From Glaciecola punicea ACAM 611 (GTDB lineage Bacteria > Pseudomonadota > Gammaproteobacteria > Enterobacterales > Alteromonadaceae): DNA of 64,000 nucleotides. Shown in pieces: positions 1-10,219 of this stretch; the stretch's first letter is position 1, and each line of letters begins with the position of its first letter. The notes under the pieces are model-generated. The model made no database searches, was not told the DNA's origin, and was given only the letters and a program-made list of their open reading frames with translations. The stretch lies in assembly GCF_000252165.1 (NCBI RefSeq), contig NZ_BAET01000013.1, forward strand, positions 112,639-176,638, read 5' to 3'. The translations under genes were made by a program, and so were the position numbers.

Positions 1-640
1 TCAAGAAATTACGGATAACACGCCAATTTTAGCGCTGTTGCCCGGATCTAGAGCCAGAGAAATAGATTCACTGTTGGCAATATTCTTGGAAACATTTGCA
101 AAGCTAAAGGAGAAAGAGCCGGACCTACGCGCTGTTATCCCTGCTGTTAACGAGGCGCGCATGCAGCAAATAAAACAAACGCTGAGTGAAAACATACATA
201 AACATCATATTTACGTTAGCAAGAAGCCCGCGCGAGACGTGATGATAGCGGCCAATGTTGTGTTGCTAGCCTCAGGTACTGCTGCATTAGAGGCCATGTT
301 GTGCAAACGTCCAATGGTGGTTGCTTATATAATGCCCAGCATAACGTACATGGTGATGAAACGAATGTATAAGCCAGATTATTTTGCACTGCCGAATATT
401 TTGGCCAATGAGCAATTGGTGCCTGAGTATCTACAGGAAGATGTTAATGCCAGTAATTTGGCCAGTGAGCTTAACCGAGTGTGGCGTCAAGACCCCGCAA
501 TTACGTGTGCCATGATAGACAAATTTATGTCAATACATAAAAGCTTAAAATGTAACGCAGACGTCGAGTCTGCTAAGGCTGTTTTAGGGCTAACATCGTA
601 TGCTGTGAACGCTGGATCTAGTTTACAAGAACACAGCTAA
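1..640 (+). CDS. lpxB: Lipid-A-disaccharide synthase, C-terminal part (5' end outside window)
   Basis: LpxB joins UDP-2,3-diacylglucosamine to lipid X to form the lipid A disaccharide at the inner face of the cytoplasmic membrane. The frame is open from base 2 with no start, so the gene enters from outside the window. The first visible residues read [14 protein letters not shown], the conserved GT-B glycosyltransferase (family 19) segment that opens the C-terminal UDP-sugar-binding domain. Later, [13 protein letters not shown] followed by a RPMVVAY stretch is the family's donor-site motif. About 212 residues are present, roughly the last 55% of a usual 380-residue protein. The stop is one base before the rnhB start, so the two are probably co-transcribed, as in the lpxA-lpxB-rnhB-dnaE arrangement of other gammaproteobacteria. 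Confidence 0.95.
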   Translation, partial: QEITDNTPILALLPGSRAREIDSLLAIFLETFAKLKEKEPDLRAVIPAVNEARMQQIKQTLSENIHKHHIYVSKKPARDVMIAANVVLLASGTAALEAMLCKRPMVVAYIMPSITYMVMKRMYKPDYFALPNILANEQLVPEYLQEDVNASNLASELNRVWRQDPAITCAMIDKFMSIHKSLKCNADVESAKAVLGLTSYAVNAGSSLQEHS

Positions 641-641
641 T

Positions 642-1232
642 ATGGGCAATAAACCTTTAACGTTTCGCCTAATTGCCGGAGTTGACGAAGTAGGACGGGG
701 CCCTTTAGTGGGCGATGTTGTGACCGCGGCGGTTATCTTAGATCCCTTAAATGCTATTGAAGGTCTTACCGATTCTAAAAAGCTAAGTGAAAAAAAGCGT
801 GAACAGCTATTTTCTATTATTAAAGAGCGCGCGCTGAGCTGGTCAATTGGCAGGGCCAGCCCTTTAGAAATAGACGAGCTTAATATACTACACGCCACTA
901 TGCTGGCCATGCAGCGAGCAGTGGGTGCTTTGCATATTCAACCTGATTTTGTGCGCGTAGATGGCAATAGATGCCCTAACTGGCGCTATGAAAGTGAAGC
1001 GATTGTGAAAGGCGACTTGTTGCATGCGGAAATTTCAGCCGCGTCTATTTTAGCCAAAGTTACCCGTGATTTAGAAATGGTAACACTTGACCAGTCTTAT
1101 CCAGAGTATGGTTTTGCACGCCATAAGGGCTATCCCACCAAGCAGCATATTTTAGCGCTTGAACAACACGGTCCTATAAAACAACACCGATTTAGTTTTA
1201 AACCTGTTCAGCTTGCGGCTGCAACAAGGTAG
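642..1232 (+). CDS. rnhB: Ribonuclease HII
   Basis: RNase HII nicks RNA-DNA hybrids, including single misincorporated ribonucleotides, in the cytoplasm. The 196-residue product has the usual length. The catalytic N-terminal motif [14 protein letters not shown] places the acidic pair at D15-E16. [11 protein letters not shown] and [16 protein letters not shown] are the other conserved blocks, followed by [11 protein letters not shown]. The ATG lies one base after the lpxB stop, which indicates translational coupling and explains the lack of a separate promoter. dnaE follows after 54 bases. Confidence 0.97.
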   Translation: MGNKPLTFRLIAGVDEVGRGPLVGDVVTAAVILDPLNAIEGLTDSKKLSEKKREQLFSIIKERALSWSIGRASPLEIDELNILHATMLAMQRAVGALHIQPDFVRVDGNRCPNWRYESEAIVKGDLLHAEISAASILAKVTRDLEMVTLDQSYPEYGFARHKGYPTKQHILALEQHGPIKQHRFSFKPVQLAAATR

Positions 1233-1286
1233 AATGTACGACTAAATTTGCTTAGCTGAATTTTTACAAAGGGAGCACCCTCACAC

Positions 1287-4200
1287 GTGACGTCAAATTT
1301 TGTACATTTGCGCCTGCATAGCGACTTTTCTATGCAAGATGGTCTAAATAAAGTGAAGCCCATTCTAGAGGCTAGCCAGAACGCAGGCAGTAAAACGCTA
1401 GCTTTGACCGATTTGATGAACATGTGTGGTTTGGTGAAATTTTATTCTGCCGCCAAGGAAAAAGGCATTAAGCCTCTTGTAGGCTGCGATATCTATCTAT
1501 TAAATGAGTCGCTAAGCACAAATAAGTCGGCCTCTCGGGCAGACAGTAAAGACAGTCAAATTGTGCAAGTTTGTTTGTTAGCCATGAATGAAAAAGGCTA
1601 CCGAAATATCACTAACTGTATATCAGACGCCTACCTACAGGGGCATATTCAACATAAAGTAGTCGTCACGCAAGACATACTCGCCAAGTATAGTGAGGGT
1701 GTAATCGTCTTGTCGGGGGCAATGGACGGTGACGTGGGCATCGCTATTGCCAGCGGCAAAGAAAAGATAATGCAAGACGTGTTAAGTTTCTATCAAAAAC
1801 ACTTTGCCGATCGTTTTTACATTGAGCTTCAGCGAACCGGTCACATAGGCCAAAATTCGTATATTCAAGAGGCGGTAGCGCTAGCCGCTAAAAACGATTT
1901 GCCGGTAGTAGCCACCAACAACGTGCGGTTTTTAAACAGCGACGACTTTGAGGCCCACGAAGTGCGTGTGTGTATCAGTGAAGGTTTTACCTTAGATGAC
2001 ACCCGCCGCGTAAAACGCTACACCAACCAGCAGTATTTGCGCACGCCACAAGAGATGATTTCGCTATTTTCAGATATTCCAGAAGCCATCGAAAACAGCG
2101 TTGAAATCGCTAAACGATGCAACGTAAAACTCACCCTTGGAGAATATTTTTTACCCAATTTCCCTACCGGTGATATGACCGTGGGAGAATTCTTAGTAAA
2201 AGAATCAGAGCTTGGGCTTGAACGACGCCTGGCATTTTTGTTTCCCGACGAAGCAGTACGACTTGAAAAACGACCTGAGTACGACGACAGACTAAAGATC
2301 GAGCTTAAAGTTATCAATCAGATGGGATTTCCCGGCTACTTCTTAATTGTGATGGAATTTATTCAGTGGAGTAAAGACAACAATATACCTGTGGGTCCCG
2401 GGCGCGGTTCGGGTGCAGGCTCGCTGGTGGCTTACGCGCTAGATATTACCGACTTAGACCCTTTAGAATTTGATTTACTGTTTGAGCGCTTTTTGAACCC
2501 TGAGCGTGTTTCCATGCCCGATTTTGATATTGATTTTTGCATGGACCGTCGCGATGAAGTTATAGATCACGTGGCCGAGATTTACGGTCGAGATGCGGTG
2601 TCGCAGATCATCACCTTTGGCACGCTCGCCGCAAAAGCCGTTATTCGCGACGTAGGGCGCGTAATGAGCCATCCCTATGGTTTTGTGGACCGCATTTCAA
2701 AAATGATCCCAGGCGAACCAGGTATGACCCTAGCCAAAGCCTTTGAAGTGGAACCGCGCTTGCCGGCACTATACGAGCAAGATGAAGACGTAAAAGAGCT
2801 CATCGACATGGCGCGTATACTAGAAGGCGTTACCCGAAATGCGGGTAAGCATGCGGGTGGTGTGGTTATATCGCCCACCACCATAACTGACTTTTCACCG
2901 CTTTACTGCGACGATACCGGGGCTAATCCGGTCACTCAGTTTGATAAAAATGATGTTGAAACTGCCGGCTTAGTCAAATTCGATTTTCTTGGGCTGCGTA
3001 CGCTGACCATTATTCAAAATGCCATAGACATGGTCCAAGAAGTGAAGGGCATTGAGATTGATATCGCCACTCTCCCTCTTGATGATAAAAAGTCATTCAG
3101 CTTATTAAAGCGGGCTGAAACGACGGCTGTATTCCAGCTTGAATCGCGCGGCATGAAAGATTTGATTAAACGCTTAACGCCGGATGTTTTTGAAGAGATC
3201 ATAGCCTTAGTGGCATTGTTCCGACCAGGACCGCTGCAGTCAGGCATGGTTGACAACTTCATTGATCGAAAGCATGGTCGCGAAGCGGTTTCATTCCCCG
3301 ACGCCACTTATCAGCACGCGTGTTTGCAAGAAATACTTGAACCAACCTACGGCATCATTTTATATCAAGAACAGGTTATGCAAATTGCGCAGGTAATGTC
3401 GGGCTATTCGCTAGGCGCCGCCGATTTGTTACGCCGCGCAATGGGTAAGAAGAATCTTCAGGAAATGGAGAAGCAGCGTTCTTTTTTCAAGCAGGGCGCA
3501 ATTGACAACGATATAGACCCCAATCTTGCCATGAAAATATTTGATTTGGTGGAAAAGTTTGCTGGATACGGGTTTAATAAATCACACTCTGCAGCTTATG
3601 CTTTAGTTAGTTATCAAACTTTGTGGCTCAAAGCGCACTATCCTTCAGAGTTTATGGCGGCGGTATTGTCAGCCGATATGGATAACACTGAAAAGGTGGT
3701 TACGCTTATTGATGAGTGCAGCAATATGGGCATTAAGGTGCTGCCGCCAGATTTAAATAGCGGGCAGCACAAATTCACAGTTGACCAAGAAGGTGCCATT
3801 GTATACGGTATTGGCGCCATTAAAGGCGTTGGCGAGGGTCCTGTGGAAGCCGTTATTGAAGCTCGCCAAGCGCAAGGTTTGTTTGCTGATTTGTTTGATT
3901 TTTGTGCAAAAGTCGATTTAAAGAAAATCAATAGGCGAGTGCTTGAAAAGCTCATTATGGCTGGCGCGCTGGATAAATTAGGTCCGCATCGCGCTGCTTT
4001 ATCGGCAAGTTTGAAAGAGGCGATGAACGCTGCTTCGCAAAATGCTAAGGCGACGCTAGCGGGCCAAAGCGACATGTTTGGCATGCAAGAATTTACCCAA
4101 GAGCAAAGTGAAAATAGTTTTCAGCAAGTACCGCCGTGGCCAGAGCGAGTGTGGCTTGACGGTGAAAAAGAAACCTTGGGGCTATATTTAACGGGCCACC

Positions 4201-4787
4201 CGATGAGCCAATATATTAGTGAGTGTAAGCACTACACCGACTGCGTCATAAAAGATTTAGTGCCTGCGCGTCGTGATGTATTTACTACAACGGCTGGGCT
4301 AATTTATGCTACTCGGGTTCTCACCAATAAGCAGGGTAGGCGTTGGGCTTTGGTCACACTTGATGATAAGTCGGCGCGCATGGAAATGCGGGTAAGCCCT
4401 GACATTTTTGAGCGCTATGAAGAGGTCCTTAGCGTTGATAAGCTTATTTGGATAAAAGGGCAGGTTAGCTTTGACAGATATAACGAGGGCACTACAATGA
4501 ATATAACCGAGCTTATGACATTGGTAGAAGCACGAAATCGATTTGCTAAGCGCCTCACGGTGAATTTATTAGCAAATGTGTGTTCAGCCTCGCTCGTGTC
4601 TAAATTACAAGATATACTCTATCGATATAAAGGCGGCACCTGCCCATTGCATTTAAAGGTGCAGCATCCGGATGTAGCGCTTGAGCTGCAAACTGGTGTA
4701 AACTGGTCGCTACGATTAGAAGATGAGCTGATGAGTGAGTTAAAGCATATGTTGGGCGATGAAAACGTGCACCTTGCGTTTAGCTAA
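1287..4787 (+). CDS. dnaE: DNA polymerase III subunit alpha
   Basis: DnaE is the catalytic subunit of the replicative polymerase. The 1166-residue length matches the E. coli protein (1160). The N-terminal PHP domain starts HLRLHSDFS (H7, H11). [13 protein letters not shown] near residues 371-383 and [10 protein letters not shown] at 411-420 belong to the family C polymerase palm; D414 and D416 correspond to the metal-binding aspartates. The C-terminal part carries the helix-hairpin-helix region and an OB-fold (about residues 980-1080). The start is GTG, chosen because GGGAG sits 11 bases upstream and the PHP motif begins immediately. It is the third gene of the lpxB-rnhB-dnaE series. Confidence 0.97.
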   Translation: MTSNFVHLRLHSDFSMQDGLNKVKPILEASQNAGSKTLALTDLMNMCGLVKFYSAAKEKGIKPLVGCDIYLLNESLSTNKSASRADSKDSQIVQVCLLAMNEKGYRNITNCISDAYLQGHIQHKVVVTQDILAKYSEGVIVLSGAMDGDVGIAIASGKEKIMQDVLSFYQKHFADRFYIELQRTGHIGQNSYIQEAVALAAKNDLPVVATNNVRFLNSDDFEAHEVRVCISEGFTLDDTRRVKRYTNQQYLRTPQEMISLFSDIPEAIENSVEIAKRCNVKLTLGEYFLPNFPTGDMTVGEFLVKESELGLERRLAFLFPDEAVRLEKRPEYDDRLKIELKVINQMGFPGYFLIVMEFIQWSKDNNIPVGPGRGSGAGSLVAYALDITDLDPLEFDLLFERFLNPERVSMPDFDIDFCMDRRDEVIDHVAEIYGRDAVSQIITFGTLAAKAVIRDVGRVMSHPYGFVDRISKMIPGEPGMTLAKAFEVEPRLPALYEQDEDVKELIDMARILEGVTRNAGKHAGGVVISPTTITDFSPLYCDDTGANPVTQFDKNDVETAGLVKFDFLGLRTLTIIQNAIDMVQEVKGIEIDIATLPLDDKKSFSLLKRAETTAVFQLESRGMKDLIKRLTPDVFEEIIALVALFRPGPLQSGMVDNFIDRKHGREAVSFPDATYQHACLQEILEPTYGIILYQEQVMQIAQVMSGYSLGAADLLRRAMGKKNLQEMEKQRSFFKQGAIDNDIDPNLAMKIFDLVEKFAGYGFNKSHSAAYALVSYQTLWLKAHYPSEFMAAVLSADMDNTEKVVTLIDECSNMGIKVLPPDLNSGQHKFTVDQEGAIVYGIGAIKGVGEGPVEAVIEARQAQGLFADLFDFCAKVDLKKINRRVLEKLIMAGALDKLGPHRAALSASLKEAMNAASQNAKATLAGQSDMFGMQEFTQEQSENSFQQVPPWPERVWLDGEKETLGLYLTGHPMSQYISECKHYTDCVIKDLVPARRDVFTTTAGLIYATRVLTNKQGRRWALVTLDDKSARMEMRVSPDIFERYEEVLSVDKLIWIKGQVSFDRYNEGTTMNITELMTLVEARNRFAKRLTVNLLANVCSASLVSKLQDILYRYKGGTCPLHLKVQHPDVALELQTGVNWSLRLEDELMSELKHMLGDENVHLAFS

Positions 4788-4856
4788 CTATGTAAACTAT
4801 GTAAATTGCGCCAACGATAAAAACGGTGCAAACGGCGCAATTGGCTTAAACGGTGC
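4786..4856. repeat. Short direct and inverted repeats in the dnaE-accA spacer
   Basis: The 145-base spacer starts with a tandem copy of ACTATGTAA. It contains an 8-base perfect inverted repeat, ATTGCGCC (4805-4812) and GGCGCAAT (4834-4841). It also holds three copies of AAACGGYGC (4821-4829, 4830-4838, 4848-4856). This could be an operator for accA or part of a dnaE transcript end. No T-tract follows, so a simple intrinsic terminator is not supported. Confidence 0.4.
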
Positions 4857-4932
4857 TCATCTTGGCAACCTAACTAACAACAAGTATAGTGGCCACTAGT
4901 TGGCGGCTTAATAAAAAAATGGACTAAATAAT

Positions 4933-5889
4933 ATGGGCTTACATTATCTTGATTTCGAGCAACCAATTGCTGAGTTAGAAGCCAAAATAGAAGAGTTACG
5001 CCTTATTAACCAAGGTGGCGACTTCGACGTGGGGATTGAAGAAGAGATTGCCAAAATGCGCGAAAAGAATGGTGATCGCACGCGCAAAATTTTTGATAAC
5101 TTAGGCGCGTGGCAAATATCGCAGGTTGCTAGGCACCCAATGCGTCCCTACACGCAAGACTACATAGACAACATGCTGACCGATTTTGATGAGCTTTCAG
5201 GTGATCGTAACTTCGCCGACGACAAAGCCATTATTGGCGGCCTTGGGAAACTAGATGGCGTGCCAGTTATGCTCATTGGCCATCAAAAAGGCCGCGACAC
5301 GCAAGAGAAAATCAAACGTAACTTTGGTATGCCAAAACCAGAAGGCTACCGAAAAGCGCTTCGCTTGATGCGCATGGCGCAAAGATTCAATTTGCCAATA
5401 TTAACCCTTATTGACACACCAGGCGCATATCCTGGCGTAGGCGCCGAGGAGCGCGGGCAAAGTGAAGCCATTGCCACTAATCTTAAAGCTATGGCTGAGC
5501 TCACTGTGCCTATTATTTGTACCGTAATTGGCGAAGGTGGTTCGGGCGGTGCACTTGCCATTGGTGTTGGCGATAGAGTGAATATGCTGCAATATTCAAC
5601 TTACTCGGTAATTTCTCCTGAAGGCTGTGCCTCTATACTGTGGAAAAGTGCTGAAAAGGCCCCTACAGCGGCTGAAGCAATGGGAGTTACCGCAAAGCAA
5701 GTAAAGGCACTTGGTTTGATAAATACCATTATAAAAGAGCCATTAGGCGGCGCGCACCGAGATTACGTAAGTACAGCGGCAAATGTAAAAGCCACTATTA
5801 AGCAGCAGTTAGCGCAATTACAAAGCTTAAGCGAAGAAACCTTAATGCAAGAGCGCTACGAAAGACTGATGTCTTTTGGCTATTGCTAA
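4933..5889 (+). CDS. accA: Acetyl-CoA carboxylase carboxyltransferase subunit alpha
   Basis: AccA with AccD forms the carboxyltransferase that moves CO2 from biotin-BCCP to acetyl-CoA, giving malonyl-CoA for fatty acid synthesis. The 318-residue length is normal (E. coli 319). It starts [19 protein letters not shown] and contains the crotonase-fold segments [18 protein letters not shown] and [15 protein letters not shown] that line the acyl-CoA and carboxybiotin site. It follows dnaE by 145 bases, the order found in many gammaproteobacteria. Its end overlaps the probable tilS start by 7 bases, and a terminator-like hairpin lies 30 bases past its stop. Confidence 0.97.
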   Translation: MGLHYLDFEQPIAELEAKIEELRLINQGGDFDVGIEEEIAKMREKNGDRTRKIFDNLGAWQISQVARHPMRPYTQDYIDNMLTDFDELSGDRNFADDKAIIGGLGKLDGVPVMLIGHQKGRDTQEKIKRNFGMPKPEGYRKALRLMRMAQRFNLPILTLIDTPGAYPGVGAEERGQSEAIATNLKAMAELTVPIICTVIGEGGSGGALAIGVGDRVNMLQYSTYSVISPEGCASILWKSAEKAPTAAEAMGVTAKQVKALGLINTIIKEPLGGAHRDYVSTAANVKATIKQQLAQLQSLSEETLMQERYERLMSFGYC

Positions 5890-7301
5890 ACTTGAAAACA
5901 AGTATTATTGATGTTTTTAAAAACGCCTTGGCAGACCACTGCCAAGGCGTTTTTACCTTTGATAATATCAAGCCCGACGAAGAACCCTTATTTGAGCTAT
6001 GCCTTGCCTACAGTGGAGGTTTAGATTCAACTGTGCTGCTAGATGTTGCAAACCGGGTATGCAAAAAAAAAGGTATAAGGCTTACGGCCTTTCACGTAAA
6101 TCATGGCCTTAGCGCTAACGCGATGCGCTGGCAAAGCCACTGTCAACATGAATGTGAACAACGCCAAATCCCTTTTTTTTCCTGCGTGGTTTCGCTCAAA
6201 AAATTGGCCCAAAAAAGCTTAGAAGCACAAGCCCGCGATGCTCGTTATAGTGCGCTTAATAATTATGCGCAAACATCTAAGGTGGTGCTGCTTGCCCAGC
6301 ATGAAGACGATCAAGCAGAAACATTTTTACTACAGTTAAAGCGCGGAGCTGGCGTGCAAGGGCTCAGTGCAATGCCTATGTACATGACCCACGCTAGCGG
6401 CACAATTTACCTGCGACCGTTTTTAAAGCTTTCGCGCGCCCAACTACTGCGCTATGCCAAGCAGCATAGTCTTCTTTGGATTGAAGATGAATCTAACGCA
6501 GATAACCGTTATGATCGCAATTTTCTGCGCAATCAAATTATACCAAAGCTGACACACCGCTGGCCTGGCATTAATAGGACCATTGCACGAAGCGCTGACA
6601 ATTGTGCACAAGCGCAACTGCTTACTACTGAATACATGCAAGTGCTTGAAAAAGACATAATAGACGAGCAGTGTGCACTGAGTATAGCGCGCTTTACTCT
6701 TCTGTCTGAGCACACCCAAAAAAGCTTTATCAGGCATTGGTTATCAAGTGTATATGGGCTTAACATGTCGAGTGTGCAGCTCAATAGCGTGCTAAGTTTG
6801 AGCAAGCCTTCACAAAACACCTCACCGTATATTGAAGTGAAAGGTAAGGCGATAGAACGCTTTCAAGGCAAACTGCATGTTATTGATATGGCCATGGCGA
6901 TAGAAACCGATAGCAGTCCCCCAGTTGACATTCAGTGGCACAAGGGTAATGAAATACGCCTTAGCGCATATTTAGTGTTACGCCTGCTTACCAACGATCC
7001 TAAAGAAGACACATCAACAATGCTCTTGCCAGACGCTACACATATATTTCGTTTACCAAAAGAAGGGCTTATCTGCGTTTTTGGGGGCAGTAATTTACGC
7101 TTTAAAAGCAGTCAGAAACGACCCGTAAAAAAACTAAAGGCAATGTACCAAGAGTGGCAAATATCGCCTTTGCAACGGCGACAAACGCCGGTTTTTGCCT
7201 TGACCGATGAAGCTATCGCGGTAGCTTTGCCGCAGTTAAAAATCAGCTGTAGCAACATCCAAAACGAAGTCGTGGTAGCCTTGCTAAAAAAATCAATATA
7301 A
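5883..7301 (+). CDS. tilS: tRNA(Ile)-lysidine synthase
   Basis: TilS converts C34 of the minor tRNA(Ile) CAU anticodon to lysidine using ATP and lysine. The PP-loop motif SGGLDS is at residues 44-49, followed by [11 protein letters not shown] and QARDARY. The middle and C-terminal TilS domains follow, for 472 residues (E. coli about 432). In-frame starts are TTG at 5883 (overlapping the accA stop), 5892 or 5928; there is no ATG or GTG before the PP-loop. Residues about 13-24 are encoded by the terminator-like palindrome, which lies in the extra N-terminus that E. coli TilS lacks. Expression may therefore depend on read-through and coupling to accA translation (inference). Confidence 0.9.
   Translation: MLNLKTSIIDVFKNALADHCQGVFTFDNIKPDEEPLFELCLAYSGGLDSTVLLDVANRVCKKKGIRLTAFHVNHGLSANAMRWQSHCQHECEQRQIPFFSCVVSLKKLAQKSLEAQARDARYSALNNYAQTSKVVLLAQHEDDQAETFLLQLKRGAGVQGLSAMPMYMTHASGTIYLRPFLKLSRAQLLRYAKQHSLLWIEDESNADNRYDRNFLRNQIIPKLTHRWPGINRTIARSADNCAQAQLLTTEYMQVLEKDIIDEQCALSIARFTLLSEHTQKSFIRHWLSSVYGLNMSSVQLNSVLSLSKPSQNTSPYIEVKGKAIERFQGKLHVIDMAMAIETDSSPPVDIQWHKGNEIRLSAYLVLRLLTNDPKEDTSTMLLPDATHIFRLPKEGLICVFGGSNLRFKSSQKRPVKKLKAMYQEWQISPLQRRQTPVFALTDEAIAVALPQLKISCSNIQNEVVVALLKKSI
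5919..5954 (+). terminator. Perfect terminator-like hairpin after accA, inside the tilS 5' coding region
   Basis: A 15-base arm (5919-5933) and its exact reverse complement (5940-5954) enclose a 6-base loop, GACCAC. The stem is GC-rich in the middle and has an A-run on the left and a T-run on the right, the layout of a bidirectional intrinsic terminator. It lies 30 bases past the accA stop, where a terminator would be expected. It also lies inside the only frame that can supply a start for tilS. Confidence 0.75.
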
Positions 7302-7312
7302 GAGGACCTACT

Positions 7313-7576
7313 ATGTTAGCTCAGTTAACCCAGCTTAAAGGTCGTGTGATTGGCGTACTGATTGAAAAAGAAATTACCACACCTGATCAATACTCATTTT
7401 CGCTTAACTCACTAACGTTGGGCTGTAAGCAAAAAAGCAGTCGCGAGCCCATAATGCACTTGCGTGAAAGTGAAGTGCAAAGTGTGTTATGTGAACTGCG
7501 CGATAGTATAAGTGGGAGCGGTAGACAAAATAAAGTGATTAAACTACATAAACTAAAAAATAGAAGCGATGAATAG
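7313..7576 (+). CDS. DUF480 (YceH-family) protein, N-terminal half only
   Basis: The 87-residue product matches the first winged-helix domain of the YceH/DUF480 family: LTQLKGRVIGVLIEKEITTPDQYS, LNSLTLGCKQKSSREP and a VIKLHK end. Family members are usually about 210 residues with two winged helices. Here the protein stops after the first, and the tadA start overlaps its last 8 bases. It has a good ribosome site (AGAGGA before ATG) and an uninterrupted frame. It is either a deleted remnant or a shortened working version; no molecular function is established for the family that I can invoke. Confidence 0.75.
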   Translation: MLAQLTQLKGRVIGVLIEKEITTPDQYSFSLNSLTLGCKQKSSREPIMHLRESEVQSVLCELRDSISGSGRQNKVIKLHKLKNRSDE

Positions 7577-8093
7577 CACAGTAGATCTGACACAAAAGCA
7601 GCACGAATACTTTATGCAATACGCTATACAGCAGGCTGCATTAGCACAGAAAATTGGTGAAATTCCGGTAGGCGCAGTGGTAGTCTTAGACGGTCGCGTT
7701 ATTGGCACCGGCTACAACCGCTCAATTACCGATAACGATCCTTCACTGCACGCCGAAATGGTCGCCATCAGAAACGCTGCGGCCAACATTGGCAATTATA
7801 GACTGCCTGGTGCGTCTATTTATGTAACCTTAGAGCCGTGCAGCATGTGCGCTGGCTTACTGGTACACAGCCGCATAAAGCAACTGGTGTATGGCGCTCA
7901 CGATCTAAAAACAGGCGCAGCAGGCTCGGTCATGAACATCGTGCAGCATGATATTTTAAATCATAAGTTAGAGGTGGTTTCAGGCATATTAGGAGAGGAG
8001 TGCAGTGCGCATTTATCGAAATTTTTTAGTGATAGGCGCGCACAAATAAAAGCGCACAAAGTCCTACGTGAATGGCAAAATAAAAGTGAATGA
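7569..8093 (+). CDS. tadA: tRNA adenosine(34) deaminase
   Basis: TadA deaminates A34 to inosine in tRNA(Arg) ACG. The cytidine-deaminase-fold zinc site is complete: H61-A62-E63 (HAE) and P90-C91-S92-M93-C94 (PCxxC). The 174-residue length is typical. Its substrate tRNA(Arg) with anticodon ACG is encoded twice at 24976 and 25122. The ATG overlaps the stop of the DUF480 gene, so translation is probably coupled. A gap of about 100 bases separates it from the end of a small gene on the opposite strand. Confidence 0.96.
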   Translation: MNSTVDLTQKQHEYFMQYAIQQAALAQKIGEIPVGAVVVLDGRVIGTGYNRSITDNDPSLHAEMVAIRNAAANIGNYRLPGASIYVTLEPCSMCAGLLVHSRIKQLVYGAHDLKTGAAGSVMNIVQHDILNHKLEVVSGILGEECSAHLSKFFSDRRAQIKAHKVLREWQNKSE

Positions 8094-8192
8094 AAATCTT
8101 GGGTATAGCTTTATAGTAATGTGTTGTGTAAGCGAGGCGCTTGCTAGACTGTTGTGAAATCTAGTCACGCCGCGCTGGATGTGTTGCCACGA

Positions 8193-8342
8193 TTAGGCTT
8201 TTTGAAACTCTTGGTTCAATTCAGTTGCGTCAAACTGTTTGCGTCTTAGCAGCACTTTTTGGTGCAATTTCTTAAGCAATACTCTACGTTGGTTGTTGCT
8301 GCGTAGTCGTCTTGTACGACTCATATTAGTGGTTTTTCTCAT
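8193..8342 (-). CDS. Probable small basic protein, 49 residues
   Basis: Reading the minus strand gives MRKTTNMSRTRRLRSNNQRR and on to a QEFQKA end, 49 residues before TAA. An AAGGAG ribosome site lies 10 bases upstream of the ATG. The first 36 residues hold about 14 Arg/Lys, so the protein is strongly basic, with an acidic, probably helical tail (FDATELNQEF). A candidate promoter lies at 8397-8426. I do not recognise the family. Nucleic-acid or ribosome binding is a guess from charge alone. The 614-base tadA-mltF gap holds nothing else I can support. Confidence 0.5.
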   Translation of the reverse strand: MRKTTNMSRTRRLRSNNQRRVLLKKLHQKVLLRRKQFDATELNQEFQKA

Positions 8343-8396
8343 TTCAGTGCTACTCCTTGAAGCAAATCTTATGTCGTTTGCTTTTTGTGTTTTCCG

Positions 8397-8426
8397 ATTT
8401 TACGGTATTAATCTTTTCGTATTCAA
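8397..8426 (-). promoter_or_regulatory. Candidate sigma-70 promoter for the small basic protein
   Basis: On the minus strand TTGAAT (8421-8426) and TAAAAT (8397-8402) are separated by 18 bases. The -10 matches consensus at 5 of 6 positions. It sits 55 bases upstream of the small gene's ATG. Weak but correctly placed. Confidence 0.35.
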
Positions 8427-8707
8427 TGTTAGGCAGTCAACGCACCATTTTCATGACAGTTTTGTGTATCTTTTTTGACAGAATTCAATAACATGATGTT
8501 GATATTAATACCAATCCTCGCGTAAATATGATCACACGAAATACGTGTTTTGCTCACTTTTCGCAAGAGTATAATGCTATCGACTTAACTATTTTATTCG
8601 GATGAGGGTACTGGCGTGGCGTGGTCTTGTTTTATTTTGTTTAAGACTGTGGCTTCTGTGTCGCTAGGATTGTCAAACGTGCTGTCGGTGTTGCTATTAA
8701 AATGTGA

Positions 8708-10219
8708 TTATTCAACTTGCTCATCGTTACCTTGTACGAAGATAGTGTCAATATTGTTGCTGTCAACATTGTCAACATTGTCAAGATCAAATGGTTCATC
8801 TGTGTTTTGCTCTAACCACATTAGACTATCATAGTAGCGACGAATATTCTCAACATAATTTACCGCTTCGTTACCGCGAGCGTATCCAAAGCGTGTTGTT
8901 TTGTAATATTTCTTTTGGCGCAGCAGTGGCAAATGTTTTTTAACGTCTATCCACAAGTCTGGGTTATACCCCTTGCTCTGGGTTATGCGTCTGGCATCTT
9001 CTAGGTGGCCAAGCCCGATATTGTATGCCGCCATAGCCATCCACTGCCTGTCAGGCATTTGAATTCTAGCGGGAACGCGGCTCAAAAGGCTGGCATAGTA
9101 GCGTGCACCGCCGCTAATGCTCTGTTCGGCGTCGGTTCGTTCATCAACTCCTAGGTCTGATGCGGTTGCTCGGGTGAGCATCATTATACCGCGAACCCCG
9201 GTTGGCGATACGGCGTCAGGTTCCCAATGGCTTTCCTGATAGGCCATGGCTGCAATTAAGCGCCAGTCAATATCGCCGGCATGCACTTCAAACATTTCTC
9301 TGTATTTTGGCAGTTTATTGTTAACTGCGCGCATGAAGGCGCGTGTATCAACAAAGTCAAAGGTGCGCACATGACCATAATACTTGTCTTCAAGCACAGC
9401 TAACTTGCCGCTTGATTGCATATAACCAAAATATTCAAGTAAAGCGGCTCTGACCGAGTCGTCGGTGCTTTTGTTTAGCATCCAGCCCAATTTTAAAGTG
9501 TCAGTAATTGAAAAGCCTATGCCTAAATTGGGATAGCGACGCCTAGCAACCGCTAAAACATTAGAGTCTGAAATAGTATAGTCAAGTTCACCGTTTGCGA
9601 CCATTTCTAATAGTTCTTCAATGTCTTTCTCGGCGGTTTCTTGCCAACTAAAATTATACATTTCACCAGCTTTGTCTTGCATGGGTTCGCGATACAAGTC
9701 GTTGGCGATAATGGTGAGATCCCCTTGTAAATCCTTTAAGCTGCGTGGTCTGTCTTTACCTTTTTGATAGACTAATTCAAAGTTTAATGTTTGATACGTG
9801 GGTCCGAACTTATACGCCTGCTTTCGGGCGCTTGTCATAGTGATGTTTGCGGCAAGCAAATCGACGCGCTTTGCATCTAGCTGCTCAATAAGTTCGGCAT
9901 ACGAGTAATAAGGATAAACTTCTAGTTTAACGCCAAGAAAGTCGGCGAAGCCTTCAGCAAGCTCAAATTCGAAGCCTTCTTGAGTAACGGGTCCGTTGAA
10001 ATAGGTAGTGCGTCCATAAATAGAGCCAACCTTTAACACACCTTCGTTAGTGATACGCGCAAGTTCAGTGGTGTTCGTATAAGGCTGGCAGCTTGCTATA
10101 AGCACGAGAACGACCAGCAATGGCAGAAGCTTCATAGCATGCATGAATCTTGCGGCGACCCAATAGTGTTGCAGCTGTGACTTTGTGCACTGTTGATGTA
10201 GCACTTTGCGGCTCTTCAT
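8708..10219 (-). CDS. mltF: Membrane-bound lytic murein transglycosylase F
   Basis: MltF cleaves peptidoglycan glycan strands, producing 1,6-anhydromuramyl ends at the outer membrane. A solute-binding-protein-like domain (about residues 55-280, VLKVGSIYGRTTYFNG) precedes a C-terminal SLT lysozyme-like domain (about 310-460). In the latter, AAMAYQESHWEPDAVSPTG contains the catalytic glutamate. A lipobox, LIAS before C44, marks a lipoprotein. The full frame is 503 residues, but 28 residues would precede the hydrophobic signal. ATG at 10144 or 10135 (MKLLPLLVVL) is therefore a likelier start; no start has a convincing Shine-Dalgarno. It is divergent from purL. Confidence 0.93.
   Translation of the reverse strand: MKSRKVLHQQCTKSQLQHYWVAARFMHAMKLLPLLVVLVLIASCQPYTNTTELARITNEGVLKVGSIYGRTTYFNGPVTQEGFEFELAEGFADFLGVKLEVYPYYSYAELIEQLDAKRVDLLAANITMTSARKQAYKFGPTYQTLNFELVYQKGKDRPRSLKDLQGDLTIIANDLYREPMQDKAGEMYNFSWQETAEKDIEELLEMVANGELDYTISDSNVLAVARRRYPNLGIGFSITDTLKLGWMLNKSTDDSVRAALLEYFGYMQSSGKLAVLEDKYYGHVRTFDFVDTRAFMRAVNNKLPKYREMFEVHAGDIDWRLIAAMAYQESHWEPDAVSPTGVRGIMMLTRATASDLGVDERTDAEQSISGGARYYASLLSRVPARIQMPDRQWMAMAAYNIGLGHLEDARRITQSKGYNPDLWIDVKKHLPLLRQKKYYKTTRFGYARGNEAVNYVENIRRYYDSLMWLEQNTDEPFDLDNVDNVDSNNIDTIFVQGNDEQVE

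Noticed and set aside
3638-4084. Minus-strand 148-codon frame inside dnaE
   Set aside because: Antisense to the polymerase fingers and HhH region; no independent signals.
8239-8478. Plus-strand 79-codon hydrophobic frame
   Set aside because: It is antisense to the 49-residue basic protein and its promoter; no ribosome site and an unusual Leu/Phe/Val composition typical of the complement of a Lys/Asn-rich gene.
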